This document shows positions 36,813 to 45,213 of a stretch of 64,000 bases of DNA, piece after piece. Origin of the DNA: Peribacillus glennii. Its GTDB lineage: Bacteria > Bacillota > Bacilli > Bacillales > DSM-1321. The notes beneath the pieces were generated by a model, which worked only from the letters and a program-made list of their open reading frames with translations, was not told the origin of the DNA and made no database searches. Position numbers and translations under genes: made by a program. How positions within the stretch are numbered: the stretch's first letter is position 1; each line of letters opens with the position of its first letter. The DNA lies in the NCBI RefSeq assembly GCF_003429105.1, contig NZ_QVTD01000003.1, positions 558,001 through 622,000 of the forward strand. Reading direction: 5' to 3'.

Positions 36813-38384
36813 TTAGTTCCTGAGTGTTCCAGCGGCCTTTGCCCTTATACGAAGTGCACTGCTTGATAAATAGGCAAGCGGGACCTCTTCAAAGTCTACG
36901 ATAGATATAGAATCAGATTCGGCTCCTGCATTCATAGCCATTCGAATGGCTGTTTCTTTGGCTTCCTCAACAGCCTGATGGCGTGTTGATTTTTCCAGGC
37001 TCCACATGCGGTCTACCTCACCGGAAACTTGTGCGATTGCAGCTCCAATCGCATTGGCGTATTGATAATGAGGCGGGCGGATGATTTCAGAGGTTCCAGC
37101 AAGCTTATCAGGTATTAGAATGCCGCCGCCGCCAACCAGTACTGTTGGAAGATCTTTATCGCTGGTTTTCATTCTATCGATAGAGGCCTCAATTGTCTTA
37201 CGAATTCGATCATTTACTCTGGAAACTACTGTTTCTGGTATATGTATCAGGCGTTCGACATTGTATGCTGGATGGTTGATTCTTCCAGAATCGGTGCGGG
37301 CTATTACATCGGTGGTGGTAAGCGTATCACCGCCAAAACCTATTGCTTTTTCCACTAGACGGTAACCGACACTGTCAGGTCCAATTTCAACATCTCCATT
37401 TTCAACACGGACAACACTGCCGCCGCCTAAGCCAACAGCAAGGATATCTGGCATCCGGAAATTTGTCCTGACACCGCCTATTTCTACTGCAATTCCCGAT
37501 GTCCTGGGAAATCCATTGCTAAGGACACCAACATCGGTGGTAGTGCCGCCCACATCAACTACAAGACAATCCCTAAGACCGCTCAGGAATGCGGCTCCTC
37601 TAATACTATTAGTTGGTCCAGATCCAATCGTCAGCACCGGAAATTTACGTACATATTCCAAATCCATTAAGGTACCATCATTTTGCGCGAAGAAAATCCT
37701 GGGATTCATACCGCGCTCCTGTAGAGCCTTTTCTAGTCCACCTGCTGCAAGAGAAGCCACTTTAACTAATGCAGCATTCAAACCTGCTGAATTCTCTCGT
37801 TCTAATAATCCAATTGAACCTATTTCGTGAGACATTGTTATTGGAACTTCAGTACCAAGAGCCGCACGTAACCGCTCAGCCAAATACTTTTCCTGGTCAG
37901 CCCGTACAGGGGAGAACACTCCGCTGATGGCAACTGCTTCCACACCTTCTGCCTTAAAACTGCGTATAACTTCATTTATTTCATACTCATTAAGATCTTC
38001 GCTAATTAGGGACCCGTCATATTCATATCCACCATGAATTTCAAAGCATAACTCTCCAACAGTCTCTCTTAAATCCTGCGGCCAGGTATACATCGGAGTG
38101 ATCGAACTGGCAGCCGGAAGTGAAATTCTCACCATTCCCACTCTCGAAAGATTCTTCCTTTCCACTAATGCGTTCGTGCATGCCGTAGTCCCCAGCATTG
38201 TATATTCTACCTTGCTTGCCTCCACATTCGCCTGGCGCAGCACCTCTTCAATTGCGTTGAAAATTCCAGTACCAATATCCTTAGTAGTCGGAGTTTTAAT
38301 ACCACCTAAGAGGTTATTATGGTTATCAAGGATAACCGCATCCGTATTCGTTCCTCCTACATCGATGCCAATCTTATAGCTCAA
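36813..38384 (-). CDS. hydantoinase/oxoprolinase family protein (HyuA-like, single subunit)
   Basis: The 523 residues have the ASKHA-type ATP-binding pattern of HyuA: IGIDVGGTNTDAVILD at the N-terminus, LGTTACTNALVERKNL, VVDVGGTTTDVGVLSNG and a C-terminal LVGGGGILIPDKL. It is the size of the short HyuA type (about 520), without a HyuB partner gene nearby. Relatives open lactam or hydantoin rings using ATP. It starts at TTG 38384, with GAGGAGG nine bases upstream, and overlaps the DUF917 gene by 11 bases. The close pairing suggests the two act on the same compound. Confidence 0.9.
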   Translation of the reverse strand: MSYKIGIDVGGTNTDAVILDNHNNLLGGIKTPTTKDIGTGIFNAIEEVLRQANVEASKVEYTMLGTTACTNALVERKNLSRVGMVRISLPAASSITPMYTWPQDLRETVGELCFEIHGGYEYDGSLISEDLNEYEINEVIRSFKAEGVEAVAISGVFSPVRADQEKYLAERLRAALGTEVPITMSHEIGSIGLLERENSAGLNAALVKVASLAAGGLEKALQERGMNPRIFFAQNDGTLMDLEYVRKFPVLTIGSGPTNSIRGAAFLSGLRDCLVVDVGGTTTDVGVLSNGFPRTSGIAVEIGGVRTNFRMPDILAVGLGGGSVVRVENGDVEIGPDSVGYRLVEKAIGFGGDTLTTTDVIARTDSGRINHPAYNVERLIHIPETVVSRVNDRIRKTIEASIDRMKTSDKDLPTVLVGGGGILIPDKLAGTSEIIRPPHYQYANAIGAAIAQVSGEVDRMWSLEKSTRHQAVEEAKETAIRMAMNAGAESDSISIVDFEEVPLAYLSSSALRIRAKAAGTLRN

Positions 38385-39528
38385 GAGGTTCAGCCTCCTC
38401 TGAAACTTTGAATTTTTGTTTATAATATTCAGGGTGAATTTCTTCTAATAGCCGATAATCGACATCATATCCGAAGTAACGAGGGCCCCATACTTCCAGC
38501 GCCTGTGGTGTGCGCATGATTTCCGGTGTTGGAATTGCCAGTGCTGTCACCCGGGATCCATATTTGATGGCCTCAGTGGTGATCGGCAAGCCAGTTTCAA
38601 GGTCCAGCAGCGTAATTAAATCCGGCACCATGGCTACAACCTCTCCATCCATCCTTGCAATCAAATTTTCATTTTGAAAATCAACCTCAAGTGTACTGCC
38701 CTGGTATTTGTCAAATCCCTGGACTTGAATCATACCCCGGACAAAACCGTCTCTCGTTTGACGATCCACTCCTGTAACTTTCCCCTGGAAAAGTACCATT
38801 GCAGGTCCATAGATTGAATTGGTTGTAACGTCAATGATCGCCTCAATCGGATTCTCCTTGTGCATTCGCGCCTCACGGATTGCCTTTCCAATGCGGATAG
38901 CCAATGAAAGTGTTCCTGTAATGGCAACCTCTTTAACCTGTTTACCGGTCATCGGATATTCAGCCAAGTGAGAGGTTGCCCCCATTTTCACTGTGATAGC
39001 GCGGGCAAACCGCTCGAGGCTCAAATTGTCTTTTGTATTCAAAATACAATGGTCTCCAAGCTCATTATGAATAACCATCGGTGAACCCTTGATACCGTAA
39101 ATATGAAAAGTCTCCATTTGAAGCTCTGGGAATGCCCGCCCCATACCGTCAGCATCAACTACTGGTATCCCGGCATGGGCAGCCACTACAAAAGGTATAG
39201 TAGAATTCCCTCCGCCACACTCGATCGGCATGGTTGCATATGCACTCTTTCCTAAATATTTCTCTAAAGCTCGAAGTGCATTGTACCCCTCCATCCCATT
39301 TGGGATTTTCTCAATGCTAACTGTAGGGGCACCCATGGCCGCAGTCGGAATAATCAATGCCTCATCCGGTAATTCATGAGGTGCCAGCAAAGTGATTGGA
39401 CCAAATTTTCGTATCGCGATTTGTACCATTAGTTTCCCTATGTAAGGATCCCCGCCTCCGCCAGTACCAAGGATGGCTGCTCCAATGGCTAAATCTTCAA
39501 TCTCTTGTTCTCCAATTAATGTAGCCAA
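38374..39528 (-). CDS. DUF917 domain protein (S-methyl-thiohydantoin desulfurase-like)
   Basis: The 384 residues start EIEDLAIGAAILGTGGGGDPYIGK and contain ECGGGNSTIPFVVAAHAGIPVVDADGMGRAFPE, the DUF917 signatures. The family is commonly fused or paired with HyuA, and some members act on thiohydantoin-type rings; the chemistry here is not proven. The start is TTG with GGGGAG nine bases upstream. It is the first gene of the roughly 15-kb operon, 57 bases downstream of a consensus sigma-54 promoter. Confidence 0.88.
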   Translation of the reverse strand: MATLIGEQEIEDLAIGAAILGTGGGGDPYIGKLMVQIAIRKFGPITLLAPHELPDEALIIPTAAMGAPTVSIEKIPNGMEGYNALRALEKYLGKSAYATMPIECGGGNSTIPFVVAAHAGIPVVDADGMGRAFPELQMETFHIYGIKGSPMVIHNELGDHCILNTKDNLSLERFARAITVKMGATSHLAEYPMTGKQVKEVAITGTLSLAIRIGKAIREARMHKENPIEAIIDVTTNSIYGPAMVLFQGKVTGVDRQTRDGFVRGMIQVQGFDKYQGSTLEVDFQNENLIARMDGEVVAMVPDLITLLDLETGLPITTEAIKYGSRVTALAIPTPEIMRTPQALEVWGPRYFGYDVDYRLLEEIHPEYYKQKFKVSEEAEPLEL

Positions 39529-39585
39529 CAGTACATTCTCCCCTCTTAACTTTTTTACAATTTTAAATATTTAGTTATTTCATAA

Positions 39586-39601
39586 TGCAAGTTGTGTGCC
39601 A
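39586..39601 (-). promoter_or_regulatory. sigma-54 (-24/-12) promoter of the DUF917-to-npdG operon
   Basis: The minus strand reads TGGCAC-ACAAC-TTGCA, an exact match to the sigma-54 consensus TGGCAC-N5-TTGCA. The start site would be about 12 bases further on, and the first gene starts at 39528. TTCTCA repeats lie 105-165 bases upstream. Confidence 0.85.
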
Positions 39602-39705
39602 AATTGTATATTAGGCAGGGGTTATTTTTTATTCTTAGAAACTGTTTTTAAGAAATAGATTTTAGTAATTTTATGTAAACATGCAACTAAATGTATAAGA
39701 AAAGA

Positions 39706-39766
39706 TGAGAAAAGCAGTTAATTCTCATCTTCTTTTCTCATTTACTTTTCTCAATCTCTTTTCTCA
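39706..39766. promoter_or_regulatory. enhancer array: TTCTCA boxes at 13-bp spacing
   Basis: TTCTCA occurs at 39722, 39735, 39748 and 39761, each exactly 13 bases apart, with an inverted TGAGAA at 39706. The array overlaps the last codons of the LLM gene. It lies at enhancer distance from the sigma-54 promoter and carries the same box as the other arrays in this region. Confidence 0.65.
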
Positions 39767-40789
39767 CCGTTTCCCATATTCAAAACGAAAGTTAGGAATC
39801 ACTTTCTCAGCAAAAAGTTCGATTGCCTGTTCAGATGACATATCAGCGAAAGACCATGGATGAATGGCAACCTGTTGGATTCCGATCGATTTCAATTCAT
39901 TAATTTGTTCAGCGATTTCTTCAGGAGATCCAGCCAGAGAAAACTTTCTCACTAATTCATCTGGAACCAATTTGCCTACCTCACCGGCAGCCTCTGGCGA
40001 TAAATGATAGTCAAAGTTTAAATTTTCCTTCAATTCAGAAGGAAGCTCAATGCCCAACTTATCATGAAAGGCTTTGGTTCCCCAGAGCACGAAAGCTACC
40101 ATCCAACGGGCATTATCACGGGCTACTTTACCATCCGGGTGAATGAAAGTCTGTAGCCACACAGTCTTATGTAAATCTTGAAGTGAACGGCCGGACTCCT
40201 TAGCTCCTCCTTCAACTTGCTGTAAGCCCCATTGAACAACATCTGGAGAAGCATAATCTCCCAAAATTACTCCATCAGCGACCCTCCCGGCTGTTTTCAA
40301 TACTAAAGGCGCAGCTCCTGCAATTAAGATAGGGATATCTGGTCTTAACGGAGTGAAATCCAATTTAGCCCCTTTAACTTGGATAATTTCTCCTTCAACC
40401 GTTACTCGTTCCCCCTTTAAAAGCGGACGAATGATATTTACGGCCTCACGCAATGCACGAGCCGGTTTCTCACGTTTGATCCCCATCTCAGCAAAACCGC
40501 TGACCCCGGCTCCGTAACCTAAATGCATCCTGCCGTCCGAGATTTCGTCAACACTTGCTAACGCTGCCGCTGTCATGGCAGGGTGGCGCGAATATGGATC
40601 TGTAACAGCTGTCCCTAACTTCACTCGAGTTGTATTTTGTGCAATTACAGCTAATTGAGAATAACATTCCCTGTAAAAACGTTCATCAGGCATCCAAATC
40701 TGATCATATCCTTTTTCCTCAACTCGTTGTGCCAAGGAAATCAATGTTTTATAATTGTATTTGCCTAAAAGGCCAACTCCAAATTCCAT
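39764..40789 (-). CDS. LLM-class oxidoreductase, F420-dependent (Mer-like) type
   Basis: The 341-residue TIM-barrel protein begins MEFGVGLLGKYNYKTLISLAQRVEEKGYDQIWMPDE and has LGTAVTDPYSRHPAMTAAALASVDEISDGRMHLGYGAG, then the C-terminal FSLAGSPEEIAEQINELKSIGIQQVAIHPW. This is the methylene-tetrahydromethanopterin reductase/F420-dependent branch, not the EHHF luciferase branch. With cofDCE, an F420 reductase and a shared regulator nearby, F420 is the likely cofactor. It could reduce or oxidise the pathway ring compound. ATG 40789 lies ten bases after GGAGG. It is the last gene of the hydroxylase operon. Confidence 0.85.
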   Translation of the reverse strand: MEFGVGLLGKYNYKTLISLAQRVEEKGYDQIWMPDERFYRECYSQLAVIAQNTTRVKLGTAVTDPYSRHPAMTAAALASVDEISDGRMHLGYGAGVSGFAEMGIKREKPARALREAVNIIRPLLKGERVTVEGEIIQVKGAKLDFTPLRPDIPILIAGAAPLVLKTAGRVADGVILGDYASPDVVQWGLQQVEGGAKESGRSLQDLHKTVWLQTFIHPDGKVARDNARWMVAFVLWGTKAFHDKLGIELPSELKENLNFDYHLSPEAAGEVGKLVPDELVRKFSLAGSPEEIAEQINELKSIGIQQVAIHPWSFADMSSEQAIELFAEKVIPNFRFEYGKR

Positions 40790-40845
40790 TTGCAATTCTC
40801 CTCCTTTTTTAAATGACTCGATTTGACCATGACGATTGGAATGTT

Positions 40846-41160
40846 TTAAGCTACCCTCTCAGTAAGGATACAAATCCAGTCTGAAACCCAGCTGCCCCAT
40901 TCCTCGCTAAATCCGGCCATTTCTGGAGCCGTAATATCTTTTTTATATTTTTCCACATCAGAAATCAGGATCTCCTCAATAATTTGGTAGGCAGGCATGC
41001 TTCCATCCAAGGTAGCAACCGTCTTATAATCGTGGAATTCTTGAATTGATTCCACTCGGCCAGCAGCAGGATGATTCACTTCTATTGACCATTTTTCATA
41101 TTCCTCCACTGTTTTTCCAGATGCAAGATTGAAAAGAAAATACGCTTTATATATCAACAC
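40846..41160 (-). CDS. small dimeric-barrel protein (RedY/HapK-like)
   Basis: The 104 residues (MLIYKAYFLFNLASGKTVEEYEKWSIEVNHPAAGRVESIQEF, ending SEEWGSWVSDWICILTE) fit a one-domain ferredoxin-like barrel such as the RedY family; I am not sure of the assignment. GGGGAGG precedes a GTG start, with TTG as the next codon. It sits between the hydroxylase large subunit and the LLM gene, so it may be an accessory to one of them. Confidence 0.6.
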   Translation of the reverse strand: MLIYKAYFLFNLASGKTVEEYEKWSIEVNHPAAGRVESIQEFHDYKTVATLDGSMPAYQIIEEILISDVEKYKKDITAPEMAGFSEEWGSWVSDWICILTERVA

Positions 41161-41234
41161 AAAAACCTCCCCGCTTTAAATTAGCTTTTATTAATTTCTT
41201 TGGTTCCCCTTCCAATAATGAAAGGGGGATCATT

Positions 41235-43544
41235 CTATTTATCTTGTTTTTGTTTGATAGCTTTTAAAACTTTTTCTGCAGTGATAGGCAAATCATGAAT
41301 GTGCACACCAATGGCATCCGCCACTGCATTTGCAATTGCTGCTGCTGGCAGAATAATTGGAGCTTCCCCTACACCTTTAGCGCCATATGGGCCAACCTTC
41401 GATGAACTTTCCACTAAAATGGTCTCAATTCGAGGTACGTCCATGATTGTAGGCATTTTGTAATCAGTCATATTTGGATTCAAGACAAATCCATCTTTGT
41501 AAATAATCTCTTCAGATAAGGCATACCCAATGCCTTGGACTACTCCACCTGTAATTTGTCCTTCTGCACCAGTCGGGTTGATGGCAAATCCCACATCTTG
41601 AGCGGCAACATAGCGGGTAACCGTAACTTCTCCAGTATCAGGATCCACCTCAACCTCAGCGGCATGTGTATGAAACGATGGGAAATTAAAGACTGGATAC
41701 ACACCGCCCTTGATTGTACTTGTATCATACTCTGTCGGCTGAATAATAAATGAACCTCTGCCCAGGATAGGTCCGCCGTTCCAGACCCGGTCAGCGGCAA
41801 TTTCTGCCAGGCTTATGTTTGTCGTTGGATTGTCTTTATCATAGACTTTCTTATTTTGAAGTTCTAAACTTTCCAATGGAATATTCATTTTTTCGGAAGC
41901 TGCCTGGAGGACTTGCCATTTAACATCCTGTGCTGCAATTTGCGCTGCGTTTCCGACATTAAATGTAGTACGGCCTCCCTGGGCACCAAAGTCAAAAGGA
42001 GTTGCATGGGTATCCCCAGTAACGAGACGTACATCGGTAATGTCTAATCCCAACTCTTCTGCAACAATTTGAGCCACACCCATTGTTATTGCACCAGTAC
42101 CGATTTCCTTGCCGCCAGTGATGAGTACAACAGTTCCATCATCATTTAGCTGGACGTAAGCACAGGATGAGCCGCCGGCAGAGGTCCATATTGCACAAGA
42201 CAACCCACGGCCCGTATACTTGGGACGAGGCTGATCCATTTCTATCTTTTCAACTACTTTCGTTATTGTTTCTTCCATGCTTACTGATTCCAAAATTTGC
42301 CCTGTAGGGCCTAAATCCCCATTTTTTAATGCATTTTGCTTTCGCAGCTCTACCCTGTCAAAATTCAATTTCTCCGCAATTTTATCTAAATGTGATTCAA
42401 TAGCATAATAGGTTTGTGGCGCTCCCGGTCCGCGATACGCACCACAATTGGCCTTGTTGGTATATACTGCCAGAGAATCTACTTTTACGTTTGGGATATT
42501 GTATGAACCTCTTATTACCAAAGCCGCTACCGATGCAATTACAGTATCATCCCCACTGTAAGCCCCTGCATCCAAGATTACCTTTCCCTGACGGGCAATG
42601 ATGGTTCCATCCTTCATGATCCCGGTTTTAACGTAGATAACAGACCCTTCACGAGGTGCTGCTGCTTTCATTTCTTCCTCACGATCCCAAAGGTACTTTA
42701 CTTGGCGGCCTGTCTTGCGGGCGAGCAGTGCGACAAAATGCTCTACACCAAGATCAAGCTTTCCGCCAAAACCGCCGCCAACACCAGTAGAAATAACTCG
42801 AATCTTACTTGTAGGCAACTGAAGAATTTCAGAAAGGTTACCAAGAAGGCCAAACGGGTTTTGCGTACTTGATGTAATGACTACTGTACCATCTGCCTCA
42901 ACATGTGCCATACCTGCCCGTGCTTCCAAATATCCTTGATGGGCCATTTGGCTTGTATAACGGTCCTCAAACACATAATCTGCTTCTTCAAAGGCTTTTT
43001 CTACATCTCCCAAATCAATACTGGCATGAGTACACACATTGTCGTAGCGAATCAAGGCCGGATTTCCTGTATATTCTTTCCAATCAGGGTGCAGCAAAGG
43101 AGCCCCGGGCTTTAGTGCCTCTTCTGGATCAGTGATTACAGGCAGCGGTTCATACTCAATTTCGATTAAATTTAGTGCTTTTTCAGCAATTTCACGGGTG
43201 TCTGCAGCTAATGCAGCAATAGCTTCTCCGTAATAACGCACATAATCACGTGCAAAGACAACCTCATCTTTCAAGGTGTGTCCATATCTGATATGTGCAG
43301 GGATATCTTTCGCAGTCATTATTGCACGGACACCTGGATAAGCAAGTGCCTTACTGATGTCCAATCGTTTAATCCGACCGTGAGGGATTGAACTGCGAAA
43401 AACCTTGCAGTGAAGGATGCCTGAAGCATCCAAATCTGCACCATAGACAAATTTTCCTGTTACTTTATCTGGACCATCCAGCCGATTAAGGCGTTTGCCG
43501 ACAACTGTAGTTTCCTGTACTTTTTCCTTATCCTTTGTGATCAT
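41235..43544 (-). CDS. molybdenum hydroxylase large subunit (xanthine dehydrogenase family)
   Basis: This 769-residue subunit holds molybdopterin-cytosine dinucleotide and hydroxylates a C-H bond, usually on an N-heterocycle or aldehyde, with water as oxygen source. Motifs: LNRLDGPDKVTGKFVYGADL at the start, GVGGGFGGK, the active-site loop GAYRGPGAPQ, and the catalytic Glu in GAKGVGEAPIILPAAAIANAV. CO dehydrogenase would have a Cys in AYRCSFR, which is absent, so CO is not the substrate. It follows the Fe-S subunit gene by 13 bases. MocA, XdhC and MoeA for its cofactor are all encoded in the window. Confidence 0.95.
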   Translation of the reverse strand: MITKDKEKVQETTVVGKRLNRLDGPDKVTGKFVYGADLDASGILHCKVFRSSIPHGRIKRLDISKALAYPGVRAIMTAKDIPAHIRYGHTLKDEVVFARDYVRYYGEAIAALAADTREIAEKALNLIEIEYEPLPVITDPEEALKPGAPLLHPDWKEYTGNPALIRYDNVCTHASIDLGDVEKAFEEADYVFEDRYTSQMAHQGYLEARAGMAHVEADGTVVITSSTQNPFGLLGNLSEILQLPTSKIRVISTGVGGGFGGKLDLGVEHFVALLARKTGRQVKYLWDREEEMKAAAPREGSVIYVKTGIMKDGTIIARQGKVILDAGAYSGDDTVIASVAALVIRGSYNIPNVKVDSLAVYTNKANCGAYRGPGAPQTYYAIESHLDKIAEKLNFDRVELRKQNALKNGDLGPTGQILESVSMEETITKVVEKIEMDQPRPKYTGRGLSCAIWTSAGGSSCAYVQLNDDGTVVLITGGKEIGTGAITMGVAQIVAEELGLDITDVRLVTGDTHATPFDFGAQGGRTTFNVGNAAQIAAQDVKWQVLQAASEKMNIPLESLELQNKKVYDKDNPTTNISLAEIAADRVWNGGPILGRGSFIIQPTEYDTSTIKGGVYPVFNFPSFHTHAAEVEVDPDTGEVTVTRYVAAQDVGFAINPTGAEGQITGGVVQGIGYALSEEIIYKDGFVLNPNMTDYKMPTIMDVPRIETILVESSSKVGPYGAKGVGEAPIILPAAAIANAVADAIGVHIHDLPITAEKVLKAIKQKQDK

Positions 43545-43557
43545 TTTTTCTCCCCCC

Positions 43558-44043
43558 TCACACTTTGTTCAGTTTACGCAGTTCAGAGGCCGCCTGTTTG
43601 ACTGCATCCACGATACCATTGTAGCCCGTACATCTGCATAGATTTCCAGCCAGATAGCTGCGTATCTCCTCTTCCGTTGGATTTTCGTTCTCGTCCAATA
43701 AGGCCTTTGCCGACATAATAAACCCAGGTGTACAGAAACCACATTGCAATCCGTGACAATCAACAAAGGCTTTTTGTATGGGATGGAGTTCCTCGCTGGC
43801 CGCGATTCCTTCAACAGTGATAATTTCCTTTCCACGGGCGGCAACAGCTGGCAGCAGACAGGAATTTATTGTTTTGTTATCCAGCGAAACCGTACAAACT
43901 CCGCATTCACCTTCACGGCAACTTTCCTTCGTACCAGTAAAGCCAAGATCTTCCCGAAGTACATCTAGCAAGGTACGATGCGGTTCAATCTCTACATAGT
44001 AATCACTGCCATTGACTTTTAACGGAAGTGGAACCTTAGTCAT
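43558..44043 (-). CDS. molybdenum hydroxylase [2Fe-2S] subunit
   Basis: The 161 residues carry both iron-sulfur clusters: CREGECGVCTV with a distant Cys (INSCLLPA) for the plant-type cluster, and CGFCTPG with CRCTGY for the helical one. It passes electrons from the Mo centre to the FAD subunit. It lies between the FAD-subunit and large-subunit genes with short gaps. Confidence 0.96.
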   Translation of the reverse strand: MTKVPLPLKVNGSDYYVEIEPHRTLLDVLREDLGFTGTKESCREGECGVCTVSLDNKTINSCLLPAVAARGKEIITVEGIAASEELHPIQKAFVDCHGLQCGFCTPGFIMSAKALLDENENPTEEEIRSYLAGNLCRCTGYNGIVDAVKQAASELRKLNKV

Positions 44044-44065
44044 ACTAACTCTCCTCTTTTCTTAT

Positions 44066-44953
44066 TTAAGAAATCTTTGTTCCCGCATTTGAATCTTGTA
44101 AGATGTCCAAGCATTGTATTAACGCTTTTCGTACCATCGACTCAACTAGCATACGCCGGTACTCGGCAGATCCCCGCACATCTGAAATCGGGTTACAATC
44201 GTTTACTGCAGCTGCGGCCGCAGTTTTTATCAGTTCCGTCGTGATTACTTTTCCTTGTAATAAATCTTCAGCACTATGGGCACGAACAGCAGTAGCTGCA
44301 ACTGACCCAAGACCGATCCGAACATCTGCGGTACCATTTCGATTTAATGTCACCCGTGCGGAAACTGAACATAAAGAGATTTCCATCGCCTTTCGTCTCC
44401 CCGCCTTTAGGAAGACTGTAGCTGTATTGGGTGATACTTCAGGTATTTGAATGGAAGTGAGGAGTTCCCCTTGTTCCAGATTAACCTTTCGAGGCCCAAG
44501 CAAGAATTCTTGCAATGGAAGTGATCGGGCACCCTTTGGACCTTTTAAATTCACCATTGCATCCAGGACTAATAACACGGGAGGAGTGTCAGCTGCAGGT
44601 GAAGCATTGCACAAATTCCCGCCAATGGTTCCTAAATTCCGTACCTGCACTCCACCAACCGTTGAGCATGCCTGCTTTAATGCTTGCAGAGATTCTGTTA
44701 TTAGTGGAGATTTCTCAATTTCCCTATGTGTGACTTGAGCACCAATTTCAAGATTTCCTGTTGCATTCTTATAGATTCCAGTCAACTGCTGTACACCATT
44801 AAGACTGATTACATGTTTTGGATCCACCTTAAATCTGGTGAGAAGTACCATCAGATCAGTTCCGCCTGCCAGCAATTTCGCATCGTCGCCATACTGTAAC
44901 AGAAGACCAATTACCTCTTGAACCGTCTTGGGTTCGTGATAAACAAAAGACAT
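44066..44953 (-). CDS. molybdenum hydroxylase FAD-binding subunit
   Basis: The 295 residues have the vanillyl-alcohol-oxidase-type FAD motifs LLAGGTDLMVLLTRF and NLGTIGGNLCNASPAADTPPVLLVLDA, then a CoxM-type C-terminal domain. It passes electrons to NAD or another acceptor. The frame is open to 45013, but ATG 44953 with GGGGGTG upstream is preferred, and this leaves the sigma-54 promoter at 45009-45024 outside the coding region. It is the first gene of the hydroxylase operon. Confidence 0.93.
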   Translation of the reverse strand: MSFVYHEPKTVQEVIGLLLQYGDDAKLLAGGTDLMVLLTRFKVDPKHVISLNGVQQLTGIYKNATGNLEIGAQVTHREIEKSPLITESLQALKQACSTVGGVQVRNLGTIGGNLCNASPAADTPPVLLVLDAMVNLKGPKGARSLPLQEFLLGPRKVNLEQGELLTSIQIPEVSPNTATVFLKAGRRKAMEISLCSVSARVTLNRNGTADVRIGLGSVAATAVRAHSAEDLLQGKVITTELIKTAAAAAVNDCNPISDVRGSAEYRRMLVESMVRKALIQCLDILQDSNAGTKIS

Positions 44954-45008
44954 GTTACACCCCCAGAATAATAACTTTAGAATTTTCAAACTTTTCCCTA
45001 TACTTTCT

Positions 45009-45024
45009 TGCAATTTTCATGCCA
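45009..45024 (-). promoter_or_regulatory. sigma-54 promoter of the molybdenum hydroxylase operon
   Basis: The minus strand reads TGGCAT-GAAAA-TTGCA, with GG and GC at the required positions; only the last base of the -24 box differs from consensus. It lies 56 bases before the FAD-subunit start, and TTCTCA boxes follow 86-153 bases upstream. Confidence 0.8.
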
Positions 45025-45109
45025 CTTCACAAGGATTTGTTCATTATGTTTAAGCATTTCCAGTGATAGAACAAAAAAAAGAAGGGGTCATAGTTTTGCA
45101 CCCCATCTC

Positions 45110-45162
45110 TTCTCATCATTATTTCTCTTTCTCACCGTTTTTCTCATCATTTCTCATGAGAA
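45110..45162. promoter_or_regulatory. enhancer array with perfect TTCTCATGAGAA palindrome
   Basis: TTCTCA boxes lie at 45110, 45129, 45141 and 45151, with a TTCTCT at 45123. The last one joins an inverted copy to make the perfect palindrome TTCTCATGAGAA (45151-45162). A Fis-type regulator would bind such a palindrome as a dimer. Confidence 0.65.
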
Positions 45163-45213
45163 ACTCATTACAACTTCTTTATTTCAATCAAAAAATAGGA
45201 GGATAACATTATA

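Noticed and set aside
41235-45013. CO dehydrogenase (CoxMSL)
   Set aside because: The large-subunit active-site loop has no Cys at the CO dehydrogenase position.
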